DNA of 47,894 nucleotides from Deltaproteobacteria bacterium. Its GTDB lineage: Bacteria; Myxococcota_A; UBA9160; UBA6930. The stretch is taken from assembly GCA_029261795.1 (NCBI GenBank), contig JAJDAP010000112.1:1-47894 (forward strand), written 5' to 3'. The notes under the pieces are model-generated. The model was not told the origin of the DNA. It made no database searches and was given only the letters and a program-made list of their open reading frames with translations. Below are positions 1 through 8,883 of this stretch, piece by piece; position 1 is the stretch's first letter, and every line of letters begins with the position of its first letter. A program made the translations under genes and the position numbers.

Positions 1-2
1 AT

Positions 3-1985
3 TCGGCTGCTGATCCGTTCACCGTGGCCCTGTTGCCCGATACGCAGCACTACAGCGACTCTTCGATCAACATCGCCAACTTCCAGGCGCAGACCCAGTG
101 GATCGTGGACAACCAGGTCGCCGAGGGCATCGTGTTCTCGACCCTGCTCGGAGACGTGGTCGAAAACGGGGCCCTGGGTCCAGGCGCCAACCAGGTGGAG
201 TGGGACCGAGCCGTCGGCTCCCTGGATACGCTGCACGACCATGTGAGCGACCCCCCGTATGCGGCCGTGATCGGCAACCACGACTACGACGTCAAGAGCG
301 ACAAGTCGTCGGCGGTGCAATACATCCTCAACCTCGGCCCCGCGCGGTACGCGGGCAAGAGCTGGCTCGCCGGGGCGGCCGCGAACCAATTGAGTATGGC
401 GCAGCTCTTCGAAGTGTCGGGTGAGCCATTCCTCCACCTCGGGCTCGAGTGGCATCCCTCTGACGAGGCCATCGAGTTCGCGCAGGGGCTGATCACTGCC
501 AACCCGACCGTGCCCGTCATCGTTTCGACCCACGAGCATCTCGACCGGGGAAACCCAGCTCCCCGCCGGTTTGCGAATGGTGACACCCCGAACTCGACGG
601 GCGACAACGATGGAGAGCAGGTCTACCGGAAGCTCGTCGAGCCCTTTCCCCAGGTGTTCCTGGTGCTGTCGGGCCACCAGTACGGCAACGGTCGCCTGGA
701 GTCGAGCACGGCCCTCGGCCGCACCGTGCACGAGGTGATGACCGACTACCAGAACGACCCGAACGGCGGAAACGGGTGGCTACAGCTCGCTCGCTTCCGC
801 CCCCAATTCGCAGAGATCGAGTTCCTGACCCTCTCACCCAGCTACGTGCCCGGCGTCACGGCCGGCCCGGATCGGTCACTCGATCCGGACGGAAACTTCA
901 CACTCGCCTACGACCTCGAGACGCTCCGCGACGATCTGGCCACCCGGGTCGTGCTCCACTACCGACAAGGGCAGGACAACGGGTTCGGCACCTACACCAA
1001 CGCAGTCGACACGCATGTGGGAAATGGCGGCACCGGAATCACGCTCCCGGGCACGTCCTACGGTGGCGAAGACAACCTACGCGTCGATTCGAATACGGAT
1101 AGCGAGCAGGGTCTCGTCCGCTTCGACAACGTCGTGGGAACCGCACCTGGCCAGATCGCGCCGGGCACGCCGATCCAACGCGCCGTGCTGACCCTGACGA
1201 CCGAGGGGCCGGCGTCGGAAGGCGACGGAGCGGCGCTCCACCGGATGCTCATCGCCTGGGACGGCAGCTCGACCTGGAACGGTCTCGGCGGCGGCGTGCA
1301 GCTCGGCGCGGAGGCCGAGTCCCTCGCCGACGCCAACACCGGGTTCGCCTCGAACGGGACGCGGAGCTACGACGTCACGACCAGCGTTCAGGCCTGGGTG
1401 GACGGCGCAGCCAACCACGGCTGGGTCCTGCTGGCGAATGGCCCGGATCGCTGGGAGTTCCGCTCTTCGGAGTGGGCCGGCACGGTGGAGCGGCCCATGC
1501 TGACAGTCGAGTACGCATCGGGCCCGGCTCCTCCGTCGGACTGCCAGGACGGCATCGACAACGACGGCGACGGCCGGACCGATTTCCCAGGCGATCCCGG
1601 CTGCGCGAACGACGGCGACTCCTCGGAACTCGACGCGAACCTGGCCTGTGACGACGGCATCGACAACGACAGCGACGGCCTCGTCGACTTCCGGACCACG
1701 GGCGGCGACCCGGGCTGCCAGCAACCGGCCGCGCCGAAGGAAGATCCGCAGTGCCAGGATGGCTTCGACAACGATGGCCAGACGGGAACGGATTTCGATG
1801 GAGGGGAGTCGATTTGGGGCCCCGGCAACGGCGACCCGAACGGTCCGGACCCACAGTGCCTCTATCCCTGGAGCAAAGAAGCCCAGCTCGTATTCATCTT
1901 CACCTGTGGCCTGGGGCCAGAGCTGGCCTTCGTCCTGCCGCTCATCGGATTATGTCGCCGGCGCCTACTTCGCCCCGCCAACTGA
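3..1985 (+). CDS. Surface metallophosphoesterase with MopE-type repeats and C-terminal sorting tail (5' partial)
   Basis: The frame is open to the left edge, so the true start is outside the window; numbering here is from the GTG at 24. Calcineurin-type metallophosphoesterase motifs are visible: PDTQHY (5-10), GD (43-44), GNHD (84-87), then STHEH and SGHQY. A beta-rich stretch at about 300-500 resembles DNRLRE-type carbohydrate-binding modules (inference). Three Cys/Asp repeats of the type CxDGxDNDxDG...DPGC follow, as in MopE-like secreted proteins and probably Ca-binding. The last 26 residues form a tripartite tail: CGLGPE, a hydrophobic stretch, then RRR. This resembles MYXO-CTERM-type sorting signals and suggests anchoring at the cell surface. 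The gene ending at 45776 on the other strand has the same tail. The substrate cannot be told from sequence. Confidence 0.85.
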   Translation, partial: SAADPFTVALLPDTQHYSDSSINIANFQAQTQWIVDNQVAEGIVFSTLLGDVVENGALGPGANQVEWDRAVGSLDTLHDHVSDPPYAAVIGNHDYDVKSDKSSAVQYILNLGPARYAGKSWLAGAAANQLSMAQLFEVSGEPFLHLGLEWHPSDEAIEFAQGLITANPTVPVIVSTHEHLDRGNPAPRRFANGDTPNSTGDNDGEQVYRKLVEPFPQVFLVLSGHQYGNGRLESSTALGRTVHEVMTDYQNDPNGGNGWLQLARFRPQFAEIEFLTLSPSYVPGVTAGPDRSLDPDGNFTLAYDLETLRDDLATRVVLHYRQGQDNGFGTYTNAVDTHVGNGGTGITLPGTSYGGEDNLRVDSNTDSEQGLVRFDNVVGTAPGQIAPGTPIQRAVLTLTTEGPASEGDGAALHRMLIAWDGSSTWNGLGGGVQLGAEAESLADANTGFASNGTRSYDVTTSVQAWVDGAANHGWVLLANGPDRWEFRSSEWAGTVERPMLTVEYASGPAPPSDCQDGIDNDGDGRTDFPGDPGCANDGDSSELDANLACDDGIDNDSDGLVDFRTTGGDPGCQQPAAPKEDPQCQDGFDNDGQTGTDFDGGESIWGPGNGDPNGPDPQCLYPWSKEAQLVFIFTCGLGPELAFVLPLIGLCRRRLLRPAN

Positions 1986-2082
1986 ACCCTCCAACATCGC
2001 TGGGCCTACGCGTTCTCGGACGATCCCCACGTCCAGCGCGAACATCGGGCTGCGAACTTGACCCCATCGGCAGAGCTGACAG

Positions 2083-2199
2083 GGTCCCGGTGACTCGCTC
2101 GTCTTTCGCGGCGACCAGCGTCACACCTTCCGCAACCTCGACGCCTGGCGAAGCGCGGTCGCGGTCACCGTGGTCCGCTTCGGATCGGTGCCCCCCTAG
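2083..2199 (+). pseudogene. Remnant of a cupin-type regulator C-terminus
   Basis: The 383 bp between the first two genes hold no complete gene. One frame, ending with TAG at 2197-2199, reads GDSLVFRGDQRHTFRN and then a short beta-strand tail (AVAVTVVRFG). That is how HTH-XRE/cupin regulators end (metal-binding-like GD...H motif). No HTH domain or start codon is present, and upstream stops close the frame. I infer a decayed 3' fragment. The rest of 1986-2368 shows nothing I can name. Confidence 0.4.
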
Positions 2200-2368
2200 C
2201 GCAGGCCGCTCGGCTCTGCGTTCCGAGCGCGGGGTTGCGCGACGCGCAGGGTCTGGATTGCTAGACTCCGCGTCGGCCGAGGCGCCCTCCCCCAAAAGGA
2301 TCTCGCTCGCGAGCGAGCAGATCCGACCACTGGCGCTCGAGGTGATGACGCAGTCGTGGGGGAACGAG

Positions 2369-4099
2369 ATGGGACGCCGAACGCTGCCCGGATGGGTTGC
2401 CGCCCTGGCCGCCTACGTCGGCGTGGCGAGCGCCTTCTTCGCGCCGGTTGCCTCGAAGCTCGAGACCTCGGTCCTCGGCCGCGGCGACAGCTTGCAGTTC
2501 CTGTGGAGCGCCTGGTGGATGGAGCACACGCTGTTCAAGGGACGCAATCCATTCTTCACGGATCTGGTCTTCGCGCCCATCGGCTCGCCGCTCGTGTTCC
2601 ACAGCTTCGCGCCCCTCCAGGTTGTGAGCGTCACAGTCGCCGACTGGTTCCTCCCCCTGGAGTTGGCATGGAACCTCGTCATCATGGCGGGCCTTCCCCT
2701 GGCGGGGATGGGCGCGTGGCTGCTGTGCCGCCACGTCACGCGCGACCCGGTCGCGAGCTGGGTCGGGGGCCTCGTATTCATGCTGAGCCCGTTCATCGTG
2801 GGCAAGGCCGGGGCGGGTTGGCTGAACATGCTCTACGCCGGCGTCCTGCCGGTGTTCACCTGGGCGTTGCTCCGGGCGACGGACCCTCGAGAGCGGGGAG
2901 TCGGCCCCAGGCTCCTGCTCGCAGGATCCACGCTTGCCGTGCTCTTCACCAGCGTGGTCACGACGGTCTTGGCGGCCAACGTCGCCGTCGGCGTACTGGC
3001 TTGGCGCCTCTGGGAGGAACGACCCCGTCTGGACGCGGGTCTGCGGTTCGTGCGCGCGTGCCTTCCGGCATTCTGCCTCGCATTGCCCTACCTGGTCTTG
3101 GTCGCCTACTACGTCGTCGTGGAGGACTTCGCCCCGACCGCCCGCCGGGGTGAAGCCGGATTCCTTCCCCACCTGTCGGACTTCCTGCTCCCCACGGTGA
3201 TGACGTCCCCCTACGCCGACGCGGCCCGCGCCCTGGTGGACAACACGGGTGACTACCGCTGGGATTCCGCCTGCTACCTGGGCCTGTTCGTGCTCCCCTT
3301 CGCGGCAATCGGTCTCTACCGAAGATGGCAGGACCCTCCGGTCCGTCTGTTCGCCGGCCTGTTGGTGTTCTCGGTGGTGATCTCAGCCGGCCCCTTCCTG
3401 TTGGTGGATGGCGAGTTCGTGCATCTGTGGGGGCGCGCGGTCCCCATGCCCTTCGCACTCTGGCGCGAGATTCCGATGCTCGGAATGATCGGACAGACCG
3501 GCCGCTACATGGCGATTGCATACATGGCGTTGGCCGTGGGCGTTGCTGCCGCGGTCGCGCTGTTCCGAGCACGCCCGGCGGAGTGGGCCAGTCGAGCAAA
3601 GTGGGCCGCGCAGCCGTCCTGGGGCCGCGCCGTGGTCTTCTCGGCGAGCCTGGCGATCTGCGTCGACTTTGCATTCCAGCCGATCCTGATCGAGCTCCCC
3701 GCGCCGATCGAGCTGTCGGATCCGGAGGGACAGATCCTGGATCCTCGCCCCTACGTCGGTGCGACGATGTACCAGCAGACCCTGCACGGCCGTCCCATGG
3801 TGGGCGGCTACCTCGCCAGGCGTCCGCCGCGCGCGCTCGAGTTCTATCGCCAACGTCCCGGCATCGCCTGTCTGATGCACTTCCTGAAGCCGCGGCAGCC
3901 GTGCGACGACGCCGAGGTCCTGGCTGCTCTTCGCGAGCTCGGCGTGACCGACGTTGTCGGCTCTGCGAACGACCCGCGGGGCCCCGTCTACGAGAGGATC
4001 GGGCTGACCCGCCACTACGAGGACGAATCGACGGTGGTCTGGGCGGTTCCCGCGCCCGGCGACGAGCGTCCCCACGGCTCGGACACCGGAGAAGGATGA
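2369..4099 (+). CDS. Polytopic membrane protein, GT-C glycosyltransferase-like
   Basis: Predicted 576 aa. The start at ATG 2369 has GGGGGAA about five bases upstream; an in-frame ATG at 2345 is the alternative, and the longer open frame upstream is an artefact of high GC. Roughly ten hydrophobic segments span the protein. An early conserved-looking loop, GDSLQFLWSAWWMEH followed by NPFFTDLVFAPIGSP, is typical of large GT-C-fold membrane proteins that use polyprenyl-phosphate sugars. The C-terminal 100 residues are soluble and probably extracytoplasmic. Its stop overlaps the next start (ATGA), so it is translationally coupled to a membrane sulfatase-like enzyme. I infer a role in modifying a surface glycan or lipid; the exact donor is unknown. 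Confidence 0.75.
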   Translation: MGRRTLPGWVAALAAYVGVASAFFAPVASKLETSVLGRGDSLQFLWSAWWMEHTLFKGRNPFFTDLVFAPIGSPLVFHSFAPLQVVSVTVADWFLPLELAWNLVIMAGLPLAGMGAWLLCRHVTRDPVASWVGGLVFMLSPFIVGKAGAGWLNMLYAGVLPVFTWALLRATDPRERGVGPRLLLAGSTLAVLFTSVVTTVLAANVAVGVLAWRLWEERPRLDAGLRFVRACLPAFCLALPYLVLVAYYVVVEDFAPTARRGEAGFLPHLSDFLLPTVMTSPYADAARALVDNTGDYRWDSACYLGLFVLPFAAIGLYRRWQDPPVRLFAGLLVFSVVISAGPFLLVDGEFVHLWGRAVPMPFALWREIPMLGMIGQTGRYMAIAYMALAVGVAAAVALFRARPAEWASRAKWAAQPSWGRAVVFSASLAICVDFAFQPILIELPAPIELSDPEGQILDPRPYVGATMYQQTLHGRPMVGGYLARRPPRALEFYRQRPGIACLMHFLKPRQPCDDAEVLAALRELGVTDVVGSANDPRGPVYERIGLTRHYEDESTVVWAVPAPGDERPHGSDTGEG

Positions 4100-6084
4100 G
4101 CGCAGGAGAGCCGACGATCACTGACTCCGGCGGCGCCTCGCGAATCTTCGGAATCGCCCTGACGGCGGGGCCATGCGTCGGCCTGCTCGAGGTGCTCCCC
4201 CATTTGTCGGAGCGTGGCAGCGAGCCCGTCGCAGAGCTGATCTTCCCGGTCGCAAGCACGATGACGCTGGTGGCCCTGTGCCAGGCGCTCGCGATCGCCT
4301 GCCTGATCTGGCCGGCCCGTCGGCTCTGGGGATGGGCCCCGGCCCTGACCGCGGAGCGCTTTGCACTTGGTTCCACGGTCTTCGTCGGCGCGATCCTGGT
4401 CTCGGAACGTGCCCTCGTCCCGCGTTCGTCCGCCGATCTCGCCTACGCCGTGCTTGCCCTGGCCCTGGCACTCGGGCTGACCGCGCTCGTCCATCTGGTG
4501 TCGCCACTGTCGACGACGCGCCTCGGTCCCCTCGGTCCGCGACTGGCTGCGTTCGGACGCGCCTGTCCGCTCCTCCTGCTCGAGCTCGCGGCCTTTGCGC
4601 GTCTCGCTCGTGATCTCGACCGCGCCATCGGTTGGGAAGCCGGGGGCGCAGCGCTGGCGCTGTTCGGGGTCCTAGCGGGGACACTCCGAGCCCTGGCGGC
4701 GATTCCGCCCCGCTTCGTCGCCCCCGCGCACCTGCTCGGGCTCGTGGCGCTCCTCGCCTTCAGCTGGGTCCAGTACCATCCTGCGCTTCCCGAGCCTCTT
4801 GCCGTGGACCCGGCGCCCCCGATCGAAACGGTGATCGTGATCTCGATCGATACGATTCGCGCCCGGGACCTCTCGTTGTACGGGGGTCGACCCGGAACGA
4901 GCCCCCACCTGGATGCGCTGGGCGCAGACGCCGTCGTCTTCGAGAAGGCGATCGCGGGCGCGCCCTTGACGCTCGGCGGGCTGGGATCGGTAATGACCGG
5001 GGTCTCGGCCGCGATCCACCGCGCGTTCAAGACCGGGATCGGCATTCCCGTCGAACTCGAGACCCTGGCCGAACAGATGCAGGCTGCCGGCTATCTCACC
5101 GCCGCGATCGGACAGAACAGCTCGATGTTCGCTCGTTGGGGCCTCGGCCAGGGCTTCCACCACTACGACATCTACCCCCGGCGCCGTTGGACCTCGATCG
5201 GAACGCGCCAGGTCGGGCGCCTCTTCCCGTCGATCCTGCTCGAGAGCGCCGAAGCCGACGACGTGACGAATCTCGGGCTTCGGTTTCTCGCCTCGAAACC
5301 GCAGGGACCACTCTTCCTCTGGCTTCACTACGTCGATCCCCACCTGCCCTACACCCCGCCGCCGGCCTACGTGGAGAATCTTCCGCCCCAGGCCCCGATC
5401 CGGAAGCTCGAGGATGCGTTCCGCTTGGTCCGCCTGGGGGTGGACGAGCTCAGCGAAGAGGAGCGCGCCTGGATGAAGGAGCTCTACCTCGGCGAGATCC
5501 GGTTCGCGGACGCCGAGGTGGGACGGCTGATCACCAGCTTGAAGCAGAGTGGACGCTACGACGACGCCCTGATCGTCCTCGTCGGCGACCACGGGGAGGA
5601 GTTCTTCGAACACGGCGGCTTCGAGCACGGCCAAAGCGTTCGAGACGTCGTGCTGCACGTTCCCTTGCTGGTGAAGCTGCCCGGAGGCCGGTTCACGGGG
5701 CGCGTCGGTCGACCCGTTCCGACCCAGGCCGTCATGGCGACCGTGCTCGATCTGGCGGAGCGGCCCGCACCGCCCGGGCCGGGCGTGGCGCCCTCCCTGG
5801 TCGGGCTCTTCGACCCCTCGCGCGAGGAGCCCGCGTTCGAGCCCATCCTGTCCAGCGGCTTGATGTACTTCGAGGACCGGCTCGCTCTGCGCTGGACCGA
5901 CGTGAAGTACGTCCGCTACCTGGCCAGCGGCCGCGACGTGGTCTTCGACCTCGTCGCCGACCCCGGCGAAATCCACCCGATCCCGGGCGACGACTGGCCG
6001 GGGATCGAGCGGCTTCGCAAGGAGTTCGGCCGACAGATGGAGAAGGCGGAAGCCGTGCGAAGGGAGTTGGGTCTCGCGCCATGA
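4096..6084 (+). CDS. Membrane-anchored sulfatase / phosphotransferase of the alkaline phosphatase superfamily
   Basis: Predicted 662 aa, starting in the ATGA overlap with the upstream gene after an AGAAGGA-like site. About six membrane helices (residues 15-235) precede a soluble sulfatase-fold domain (about 245-640). The first metal site is SIDTIRARDLSLYGG with D252. The position normally taken by formylglycine (CxPSR) reads PLTLGG with T292. No Cys/Ser sulfatase signature is present, so a Thr nucleophile as in LtaS or phosphoethanolamine transferases is more likely (inference). The second metal site GDHGEEFFEHGGFEHGQ starts at about 497. The topology fits an enzyme transferring or removing phospho- or sulfo-groups outside the membrane, acting together with the coupled GT-C-like protein. 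Confidence 0.8.
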   Translation: MSAGEPTITDSGGASRIFGIALTAGPCVGLLEVLPHLSERGSEPVAELIFPVASTMTLVALCQALAIACLIWPARRLWGWAPALTAERFALGSTVFVGAILVSERALVPRSSADLAYAVLALALALGLTALVHLVSPLSTTRLGPLGPRLAAFGRACPLLLLELAAFARLARDLDRAIGWEAGGAALALFGVLAGTLRALAAIPPRFVAPAHLLGLVALLAFSWVQYHPALPEPLAVDPAPPIETVIVISIDTIRARDLSLYGGRPGTSPHLDALGADAVVFEKAIAGAPLTLGGLGSVMTGVSAAIHRAFKTGIGIPVELETLAEQMQAAGYLTAAIGQNSSMFARWGLGQGFHHYDIYPRRRWTSIGTRQVGRLFPSILLESAEADDVTNLGLRFLASKPQGPLFLWLHYVDPHLPYTPPPAYVENLPPQAPIRKLEDAFRLVRLGVDELSEEERAWMKELYLGEIRFADAEVGRLITSLKQSGRYDDALIVLVGDHGEEFFEHGGFEHGQSVRDVVLHVPLLVKLPGGRFTGRVGRPVPTQAVMATVLDLAERPAPPGPGVAPSLVGLFDPSREEPAFEPILSSGLMYFEDRLALRWTDVKYVRYLASGRDVVFDLVADPGEIHPIPGDDWPGIERLRKEFGRQMEKAEAVRRELGLAP

Positions 6085-6175
6085 CCTGGGGCCCTGGCCA
6101 GCGGAACACCACCCGTTAGTGCCTCGTCCGTCCTAGGCTCGTTATGCTACGAACATCGAACGACGGAGGGACAGT

Positions 6176-7447
6176 ATGACCTCTCGAGTTGCCATCGTCC
6201 GCACCCAGCCGCGAAGCGTCTTCGACGACACCCAACGCGTGATGGAGCTCGGCGGCTACCACGAGGCTCTCTCCCCGGCGAACGAGACCGCGCTCAAGAT
6301 CAATATCTCCTGGCACTTCTTCTATCCCGCCTGCTCGACGACGCCTTGGCAGCTCGAGGGCGTGATCCGCACACTGCTCGGAGGAGGGTTCGCCCGGGAT
6401 CGGGTCCACGCCTGCCACAACCGGACGGTGGTCATCGACGCGCGCCTCGGCGAACGGGAAAACAAACAACTTCCTGTGGTCGAGAAGTACGGGCTCGAGA
6501 ACGTGCACCTGTACGAGAAGAACGAGGAGTGGATCCACATCGAGGACGCGATCGGCGAAGCGAGCAGGGATTTCCTCGTCCTGAACGAGGTCTATCCCGA
6601 GGGCTTCCACATTCCGAAGCGCTTCCTCGGCGAAAACATCGTCCACCTCCCAACCGTGAAGACCCACGTCTTCACCACGACCACGGGCGCAATGAAGAAC
6701 GCGTTCGGGGGGCTGCTCAACGAGCATCGGCACTGGACTCATCCGGTGATCCACGAGACGCTGGTGGATCTGCTGGGGATTCAGCAACGCATCCACCCCG
6801 GAATCTTCGCCGTGATGGACGGCACCTTCGCGGGCGACGGCCCCGGACCGCGCTGCATGACGCCCCACGTGAAGAACGTGCTGCTTGCGAGTGGCGATCA
6901 GGTCGCAATCGATGCGGTCGCAGCCAGGCTGATGGGATTCGACCCGATGGAGATTCCGTACCTGCGCATTGCGCACGAACGCGGCCTCGGCTGCGCGGAC
7001 ACGAACGAGATCGAGGTAGTCGGCGACCCGGACGCCGCCGCGGAGCGTTGGGCATTCGACGGCCCCTTCAAGCGCATGACGTTCGCATCGAGTATGCAGC
7101 ACAAGATCTACTGGGGTCCCTTGAAGAAGCCGCTCGAGTGGTCGCTCAAGACGATCCTCGCCCCGTGGTCCTACCTCGCGAGCATCCTCTACCACGACGT
7201 CTTCTGGTACTCGTTCCGGGCGCGGCGAATCATGCGGGACGCGCTCTCGAGCGACTGGGGACGCTTGTTCCAGGGATGGGAGGATGTGGAGCCCGACAGC
7301 CACGGGTTCCCGAACGTGGGCACCGAGCCGACGCCCTACCGCCGCGCCGGCGCCTCCTCCCTGCTGAAGGGCATCCGGCTCTTGGGGACCGCGCTCGTGG
7401 AGGCGCCCGAATTCCAGGCCCGCAAGCGCCGCACGGATCACGTCTGA
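6176..7447 (+). CDS. DUF362 domain-containing protein
   Basis: Predicted 423 aa; ATG 6176 has GGAGGGA nine bases upstream. The sequence matches the DUF362 layout: an N-terminal strand with VAIVRT, the central HLPTVKTHVFTTTTGAMKNAFGG segment (quoted in part: VKTH...TGAMKN) and a later block GDQVAIDAVAARLMG typical of the family. DUF362 proteins often have Fe-S or redox partners, but no ferredoxin-type Cys cluster is visible here. The C-terminal 100 residues are amphipathic or membrane-associated (WSLKTILAPWSYLASILYHD). It appears to be a single-gene transcript. Function is unknown. Confidence 0.8.
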   Translation: MTSRVAIVRTQPRSVFDDTQRVMELGGYHEALSPANETALKINISWHFFYPACSTTPWQLEGVIRTLLGGGFARDRVHACHNRTVVIDARLGERENKQLPVVEKYGLENVHLYEKNEEWIHIEDAIGEASRDFLVLNEVYPEGFHIPKRFLGENIVHLPTVKTHVFTTTTGAMKNAFGGLLNEHRHWTHPVIHETLVDLLGIQQRIHPGIFAVMDGTFAGDGPGPRCMTPHVKNVLLASGDQVAIDAVAARLMGFDPMEIPYLRIAHERGLGCADTNEIEVVGDPDAAAERWAFDGPFKRMTFASSMQHKIYWGPLKKPLEWSLKTILAPWSYLASILYHDVFWYSFRARRIMRDALSSDWGRLFQGWEDVEPDSHGFPNVGTEPTPYRRAGASSLLKGIRLLGTALVEAPEFQARKRRTDHV

Positions 7448-7771
7448 TCCACACCCTTCGGGAGACGGTGTCGGGGCGATGTAAGACTGGGGGATTCGCA
7501 CTTGGCCGAGCCCTGCACGAAGTCACCAAGATTGGGTCCGCCAGCCGACGACGAAGCGGACCGGGGGCAGGTACTTTGCGCCGCAGACGCCGGAGTGACG
7601 AAGGAGAGGCGCTGCGGGAGTGGCCTTCCGACGCCCGGGCTTTGCGGCGGTTCGGCCTCTACACGTTGATCCCGCTGGCCTCCTGGGTTGGCGGAGCTCT
7701 CGTGGAACGGATGCTCGACGAGTCCTCAGCGGCTGATCCTCGCCAAGATGCCTGAACCAGCGCTGGCTTCC

Positions 7772-7830
7772 TGGCGCGCCGGGCACGGCTCGAACGTGCG
7801 ACACCCAGTTCCGCAATGCTGGGGGTCGAG
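7772..7830 (-). repeat. tRNA-Arg-like 3' half (anticodon arm to CCA), copy C1
   Basis: Read on the minus strand this has a TTGCGGAA anticodon-like loop, a short variable region, a T arm GCACG-TTCGAGC-CGTGC and a 3' end GGCGCGCCA. A near-identical copy lies at 45716-45773. The 5' half (acceptor 5' strand and D arm) is missing, so it is not a working tRNA gene. It may be a tRNA-derived repeat or an old integration scar. Confidence 0.5.
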
Positions 7831-7865
7831 GCTTCCGGTGCCTGGCTGGGGCTCGCAGGCCCGCG

Positions 7866-7938
7866 CTGTGACCGGTCGCATGCAGGCCCCCGCTACCAAC
7901 CCGTCGCAGCAGGCGCCCTTAGACTGAATCAGTCGGGG
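7866..7938 (+). repeat. Dispersed palindromic repeat, copy A1 (left arm and centre)
   Basis: This has the family start GTGACCGGTCGCATGCAGG, then CTACCAACCCGTCGCAGCAG and the 13-nt near-palindrome GACTGAATCAGTC. The right arm GCGCCTGCTGCG is replaced by unrelated GC-rich sequence. Fuller copies are at 10708, 12888 and 24568. Confidence 0.8.
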
Positions 7939-8081
7939 GTGGGCGCGGCGGGCCGCGTCCGCGAGACCGAGATGTGAAGAGTTCCGACGTGTACTCGGCC
8001 TTCGTGATCAGGGCGCGGTGATTCCCTCCACCGATTTCGCTTGCGCGAATCGTTGGGAAGCGGCTCTTTCGGCGTGCCGTC

Positions 8082-8876
8082 TCAACGATTTTCCGCGAAG
8101 CCCTCGACGGCGAAGATCTGGACTGGCTCCTCGATTCCACGCACCCGGGTCGGCGGGAGTTCACGGAGGACGAAACGCTTGTCGATCTCCTGCTGCACTG
8201 CGCGGGTCAACAGAATGTCGACCTCGAACTGCCGTGTGAGGTCCTGTACGCGCGCTGCAAGGTTGACGACGCGACCGACCAGGGTGAACTGCATCAGTTC
8301 GCGACTACCGACGAGTCCGGAAACGCCGCTGCCGCTGTGCAGGCCGATGCCGACCGAAAGGGTCGGCAAGCCCTCGGCATCGAGTTCGCGGTTGTAGGCT
8401 GCAAGCTCCCCGCGCATGGCGAGCGCCGCATGGACCGCGTCGTTTCCCTGCCACGGGTTCGGTTCAAGGGCACCGAAGAGCGCGAGGATTCCGTCTCCGA
8501 TCAACGTCGAGATGTGACCGCGGTGCTCGGTGATGGCTCCGCTCATGCGTTCGAAGTAGCCGTTGAGGATCCGGACCAGCACGTCCGGTTCCACGTGCTC
8601 GCTGATCGTCGTGAAGCCAACGAGATCGGCAAACAGAACCGTCGCCTGCTTCCGTTCGCTCTGCGACGAGACCCCCGATGCGATGATGCGTTCGACGATC
8701 TCTTCGGGCGCGAAACGCGAGAACGCGAGCTGGAGACTCTCGAGATCACCCGCCTTTGCACGAAGCGCTGTTCGCACTCGCACGAGCTGCGCGCGCCCGC
8801 GCCACCACGCGAACCCGAAGCCGAGACCCATCAACAGCGACACAGCGGCGAGCAACAGCACCGGGGAACCGCTCAC
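8082..8876 (-). CDS. Class III adenylate/guanylate cyclase with one membrane helix
   Basis: Predicted 264 aa. I chose GTG 8876, preceded by GGTGAG and only 7 bp after the upstream stop; an open frame continues further upstream, overlapping the neighbour. One N-terminal membrane helix (about 5-24) and a short coiled segment lead into a class III cyclase domain (about 75-260). Metal-binding aspartates are visible in VLFADLVGF (D84) and LIGDGILALF (D128), and the later VGRVVNLAARVQ segment fits the transition-state Asn region (NxxxR: N then R four residues on). The catalytic set therefore looks complete. It probably makes cAMP at the membrane. It is co-transcribed with an AhpD-like protein. Confidence 0.85.
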   Translation of the reverse strand: MSGSPVLLLAAVSLLMGLGFGFAWWRGRAQLVRVRTALRAKAGDLESLQLAFSRFAPEEIVERIIASGVSSQSERKQATVLFADLVGFTTISEHVEPDVLVRILNGYFERMSGAITEHRGHISTLIGDGILALFGALEPNPWQGNDAVHAALAMRGELAAYNRELDAEGLPTLSVGIGLHSGSGVSGLVGSRELMQFTLVGRVVNLAARVQDLTRQFEVDILLTRAVQQEIDKRFVLRELPPTRVRGIEEPVQIFAVEGFAENR

Positions 8877-8883
8877 TCGGATC

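Larger units (their letters stand above)
7448..8081. other. Intergenic region with a possible C-terminal gene remnant
   Basis: No intact gene is seen in these 634 bp. On the plus strand one frame from about 7590 to TGA at 7753-7755 reads RRFGLYTLIPLASWVGG and ERMLDESS. This looks like the tail of a membrane protein, but no start codon or upstream domain is present, so it may be a fragment or chance. The remainder carries a tRNA-like 3' half (7772-7830, minus) and one incomplete copy of the palindromic repeat (7866-7938). Confidence 0.3.

Noticed and set aside
1942..2295. Minus-strand frame of 117 codons after the first gene
   Set aside because: Low-complexity, Arg/Ala/Asp-rich and without a start signal; the plus strand there carries a recognisable cupin remnant instead.
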